Source: CALBPI01 sp038533155 (GTDB lineage Bacteria; Pseudomonadota; Gammaproteobacteria; Steroidobacterales; Woeseiaceae). Taken from it: a stretch of 64,000 nucleotides of DNA. Both the position numbers and the translations under genes were made by a program. Of the stretch, positions 61,514 to 64,000 are shown one piece after another; within the stretch, counting starts at the first letter, position 1; each line of letters starts with the position of its first letter. The notes below the pieces were generated by a model. That model did no database searches and had not been told where the DNA came from. It saw nothing but the letters and a program-made list of their open reading frames with translations. Where the stretch lies: the NCBI GenBank assembly GCA_038533155.1, contig JBCAZH010000006.1, forward strand, positions 1 to 64,000, given 5' to 3'.

Positions 61514-62392
61514 ATGATCTTTGATGACTATATAGCGTTACTGAAGTCAGCTGCCGAGCCTACACGACTGCGCTTGTTGCAACTTTGCGCGCGTGGGGAG
61601 CTGTCGGTTAGCGACTTGGTGTCTGTGCTTGGCCAATCCCAGCCTCGCGTGTCGAGGCATCTGAAACTGCTTTGCGATGCCGGCCTCTTGGAGCGCTATC
61701 GCGACGGGCACTGGATGTACTTCCGTGTGCCGCTGCTTGGCCCTGGGGCAGATCTTGCACACCGGCTTCTTGAGCCATTGGACCTGAACGCCGCTCCGTT
61801 CAACAAGGACCGTCAGCGATTAGATGAGATGCTCGGTAGCCAGCAGGATCATACGGCCGATCCGCTGTTACGCCGGTTTAACCGCTTGTTATTGAGTTAC
61901 TTTTTGACCCATTCAGTCGGCGATTTACTCGACGTCGGGGTGGGCTCTGGCGCAGTGCTGAAACTGCTGGCGCAACGCTCGACCCAAGCGGTGGGTATCG
62001 ATCTCGATCCGGAGTCGCGTCGAACCGCACGTCGAGAAATGATTCGCAGTGGGTCGCAGCAGAGCACGATTCGGCCCGGTGATATGCACGACCTCGATTT
62101 CGATGACAACGTGTTCGACACCGTCATTCTCGACGAGGTATTGCTCGATGCAAAGAGCCCTCAACGTGTTCTGAGCGAAGCGCTGCGCGTCGTGCGCCCA
62201 ACCGGCCGAATGTTGATTGTGGAGCATCAGACACGGGATCGCATCGGCGAATCAACCGACTTGATTCGTGAGTTGGCTCAGCACAGCCAGCTGAGAATTG
62301 GAAGTTTTCGGCGATCGGCCGACAACATTGGTGAGTATCTGGTGGCAGAGGCTATTCCGGATCAAGAGCACGTGGTGCGGAGGCCAGCATGA
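61514..62392 (+). CDS. ArsR-type regulator fused to a SAM-dependent methyltransferase domain (SahR-like)
   Basis: A 292-residue fusion. Residues 1-90 are a winged helix (AEPTRLRLLQLCARGELSVSDLVSVLGQSQPRVSRHLKLL, then HWMYFRVP). Residues 110-290 are a class I methyltransferase fold with the nucleotide loop LLDVGVGSGAVL. This architecture, beside metF and metH, is that of SahR, which senses S-adenosylhomocysteine. The protein overlaps metF as ATGA. Confidence 0.83.
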   Translation: MIFDDYIALLKSAAEPTRLRLLQLCARGELSVSDLVSVLGQSQPRVSRHLKLLCDAGLLERYRDGHWMYFRVPLLGPGADLAHRLLEPLDLNAAPFNKDRQRLDEMLGSQQDHTADPLLRRFNRLLLSYFLTHSVGDLLDVGVGSGAVLKLLAQRSTQAVGIDLDPESRRTARREMIRSGSQQSTIRPGDMHDLDFDDNVFDTVILDEVLLDAKSPQRVLSEALRVVRPTGRMLIVEHQTRDRIGESTDLIRELAQHSQLRIGSFRRSADNIGEYLVAEAIPDQEHVVRRPA

Positions 62393-63258
62393 GTCAGCAT
62401 CGACCCATCAAAGTTTCGTTTGAGTTTTTCCCGCCAGGGACTGAGAGCATGGCGGCAACGCTTTGGGCATCGCTGCAGCGGCTTGCGCCTTTGGAGCCGG
62501 AGTTTGTTTCTGTCACGTATGGCGCCGATGGTTCAACCCGCGAACGGACGCACGAAACGGTTAAGCGTGTCTTGACCGAAACGGATTTGACCCCAGCACC
62601 GCATCTGACTTGCGTTGGTGCTTCCAAGTCAGAGGTTGACGCTATCGCGCAGCAGTACCTAGATCTTGGAATTCGTCACATCGTTGCGCTACGCGGCGAT
62701 CCACCCAAAGGATCGGACGGTTACACGCCGCACCGAGACGGCTACGCATTCGCCGCGGATCTGGTCGCGGGGCTGCGCCGCTTGGGTGAGTTCGATATTT
62801 CGGTGGCGGCTTACCCGGAAGTTCATCCTGAAGCGCATTCGCGCAACCAGGATCTTGATAACCTCAAACGCAAGATTGACGCAGGCGCGTCGCGCGCGAT
62901 CACTCAGTTCTTTTTTGATACGGACCACTATCTACGTTTTCGCGATGCTTGTGTTGCGCACGGCATCGATGCCCCGATCGTGCCAGGCATCCTGCCGATC
63001 ACGCGGTTCTCACAGATGCTCAAGTTTGCGGGCATGTGCGGCACGGATGTCCCCAAGTCGTTGCATGAGAAATTTGATGGGTTGGATGATGACCAAGCAA
63101 CCCGAAACCTGATCGCTGCGAGTTTCGCGATCGAACAAGTCAACGCACTTCGGCGCGAGGGCGTCAGCGACTTTCACTTTTACACACTCAACCGCGCCGA
63201 GCTGACCTACGCAATTTGTCACAACCTGGGCGTTCGACCGCTGAGAGCCGCTTCATGA
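62389..63258 (+). CDS. metF: 5,10-methylenetetrahydrofolate reductase
   Basis: A 289-residue FAD enzyme with VSFEFFPPGTE, VSVTYGADGS, THETVKRVL, HLTCVGASKSEVD and IVALRGDPPKG. It makes 5-methyl-THF for MetH. It overlaps both neighbours as ATGA, so the three genes are one transcript. Confidence 0.98.
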   Translation: MSQHRPIKVSFEFFPPGTESMAATLWASLQRLAPLEPEFVSVTYGADGSTRERTHETVKRVLTETDLTPAPHLTCVGASKSEVDAIAQQYLDLGIRHIVALRGDPPKGSDGYTPHRDGYAFAADLVAGLRRLGEFDISVAAYPEVHPEAHSRNQDLDNLKRKIDAGASRAITQFFFDTDHYLRFRDACVAHGIDAPIVPGILPITRFSQMLKFAGMCGTDVPKSLHEKFDGLDDDQATRNLIAASFAIEQVNALRREGVSDFHFYTLNRAELTYAICHNLGVRPLRAAS

Positions 63259-64000
63259 GTACATCCGACAGATTCGAAACGCTTCAACAATTGTTGTCCG
63301 AGCGGATCGTGTTCCTCGACGGCGCTATGGGCACGATGATCCAGGGCTTCGGATTGTCCGAGGCGGACTACCGAGGGGAGCGTTTCAAGGACTGGCCTAG
63401 TGACCTCAAAGGCAACAATGATTTGTTGACCTTGACGCGGCCCGAGATTGTTACCGATATCCATCGGCAATTTCTGGAGGCTGGCGCCGATATCGTTGAA
63501 ACCAACACATTTAATGCAAATGCGCCCTCTCAAGGCGACTACGGCATGGAGTCACTGGTTTACGAGTTAAACCGAAATGCCGCTCAGCTCGCGCGGCAAG
63601 CAGCGGATGACGTGTCGCGTCGGACGGATCAACCGCGTTTCGTGGCAGGCGTGTTAGGTCCGACGAATCGTACGGCCTCATTGTCGCCCGATGTCAACGA
63701 CCCCGGATTTCGGAACATCACTTTCGATGCGTTGGTCGAGACGTACACCGAGGCGGCAAATGCGCTCCTCGAAGGCGGCGCCGACTTCTTGATGGTCGAA
63801 ACGATTTTCGACACGCTGAATGCGAAGGCTGCCGTCTATGCGATTAATACCGTAGGTCGCGCGCGCGGCGCACGTATTCCCGTCATGATTTCCGGGACGA
63901 TCACAGACGCTTCCGGTCGAACGCTGTCCGGCCAAACCACAGAGGCATTTTGGAATTCGCTGCGTCACGCACAGCCGTTCATGTTTGGTTTGAACTGTGC
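63255..64000 (+). CDS. metH: Cobalamin-dependent methionine synthase, N-terminal part
   Basis: The first 248 codons are in the window, from the ATG overlapping the metF stop. They read MSTSDRFETLQQLLSERIVF, then LDGAMGTMIQ, IVETNTFNAN, RFVAGVLGPTNRTASLSPDV and FMFGLNC, the homocysteine-binding Zn domain of MetH. The window edge cuts the gene. It needs cobalamin, and the organism carries a BtuF-like protein earlier in the window. Confidence 0.97.
   Translation, partial: MSTSDRFETLQQLLSERIVFLDGAMGTMIQGFGLSEADYRGERFKDWPSDLKGNNDLLTLTRPEIVTDIHRQFLEAGADIVETNTFNANAPSQGDYGMESLVYELNRNAAQLARQAADDVSRRTDQPRFVAGVLGPTNRTASLSPDVNDPGFRNITFDALVETYTEAANALLEGGADFLMVETIFDTLNAKAAVYAINTVGRARGARIPVMISGTITDASGRTLSGQTTEAFWNSLRHAQPFMFGLNC

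Noticed and set aside
1..64000. A mobile element, prophage or defence island
   Set aside because: No transposase, integrase, repeats at element ends, toxin-antitoxin pair or nuclease cluster is visible; gene orders are those of a stable core chromosome.

Overview
The window is a GC-rich chromosomal segment of a gammaproteobacterium. It carries 70 protein-coding genes, and almost all of them are core metabolism, envelope and housekeeping genes. Several gene orders match those I know from Xanthomonadales and neighbouring deep-branching gammaproteobacteria: gatCAB divergent from mreBCD-mrdA-rodA-mltB-rlpA-dacC, coq7 beside a Crp/Clp regulator, lptD-surA-pdxA-rsmA-apaG-apaH divergent from amgK-murU, and zapA-6S RNA-fau. 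The organism should be aerobic or facultative (ubiquinone genes, phenylalanine and kynurenine hydroxylases) and Gram-negative (LptD, SurA). A run of 100 N at 60334-60433 shows that this is a scaffolded draft or metagenome assembly. I see no phage, insertion sequence, CRISPR array, tRNA, rRNA or defence island.

Layout. 1-7131: purine genes purK (cut by the window edge), purE and purC; darP and pmbA; a YihY/BrkB membrane protein; a cytoplasmic BtuF-like protein; djlA; rpe. 7330-12044: crp-like regulator, coq7, a DUF481 outer-membrane protein, rplM-rpsI with a bidirectional terminator, rpiA, and a lysine-rich histone H1-like protein built from 23 five-residue repeats. 12295-20916: fau, a 6S RNA candidate, zapA with its coiled-coil neighbour, ygfB-pepP-ubiH, a coupled membrane transglutaminase-like/ATP-grasp pair, and phhA divergent from an Lrp-type regulator. 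20969-28383: a tandem glycine riboswitch followed by gcvT-gcvH-gcvPA-gcvPB and a translationally coupled secreted double-HtrA (Nma111-like) protein.

28380-34385: a YyaL-like thioredoxin-domain protein, lgt-thyA-folA, and an ECF sigma factor locus with a putative anti-sigma and an acidic secreted protein. 34461-45028: one long leftward run from lptD to apaH, then four overlapping kynurenine-pathway genes (haao-kynB-kynU-kmo) that make the precursor of quinolinate and NAD. 44955-56932: amgK-murU (peptidoglycan recycling), lipB-ybeD-dat, and the elongasome/cell-wall cluster from dacC to mreB. 57116-64000: gatCAB, hslO interrupted by the assembly gap, a DUF1330 protein, and a SahR-like ArsR-methyltransferase fusion with its own palindromic operator, followed by metF and metH (cut by the window edge).

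The most unusual parts are the UUP1/7TM plus ATP-grasp pair without its usual protease partner, the bacterial Nma111-type double HtrA coupled to the glycine cleavage operon, the three-gene ECF locus with an unrecognised secreted acidic protein, the repeat-expanded H1-like gene with paired ACTACGTA sites at its promoter, and the SahR-like operator controlling a methionine cycle operon. No part of the window is clearly an undescribed system; these are the best leads.
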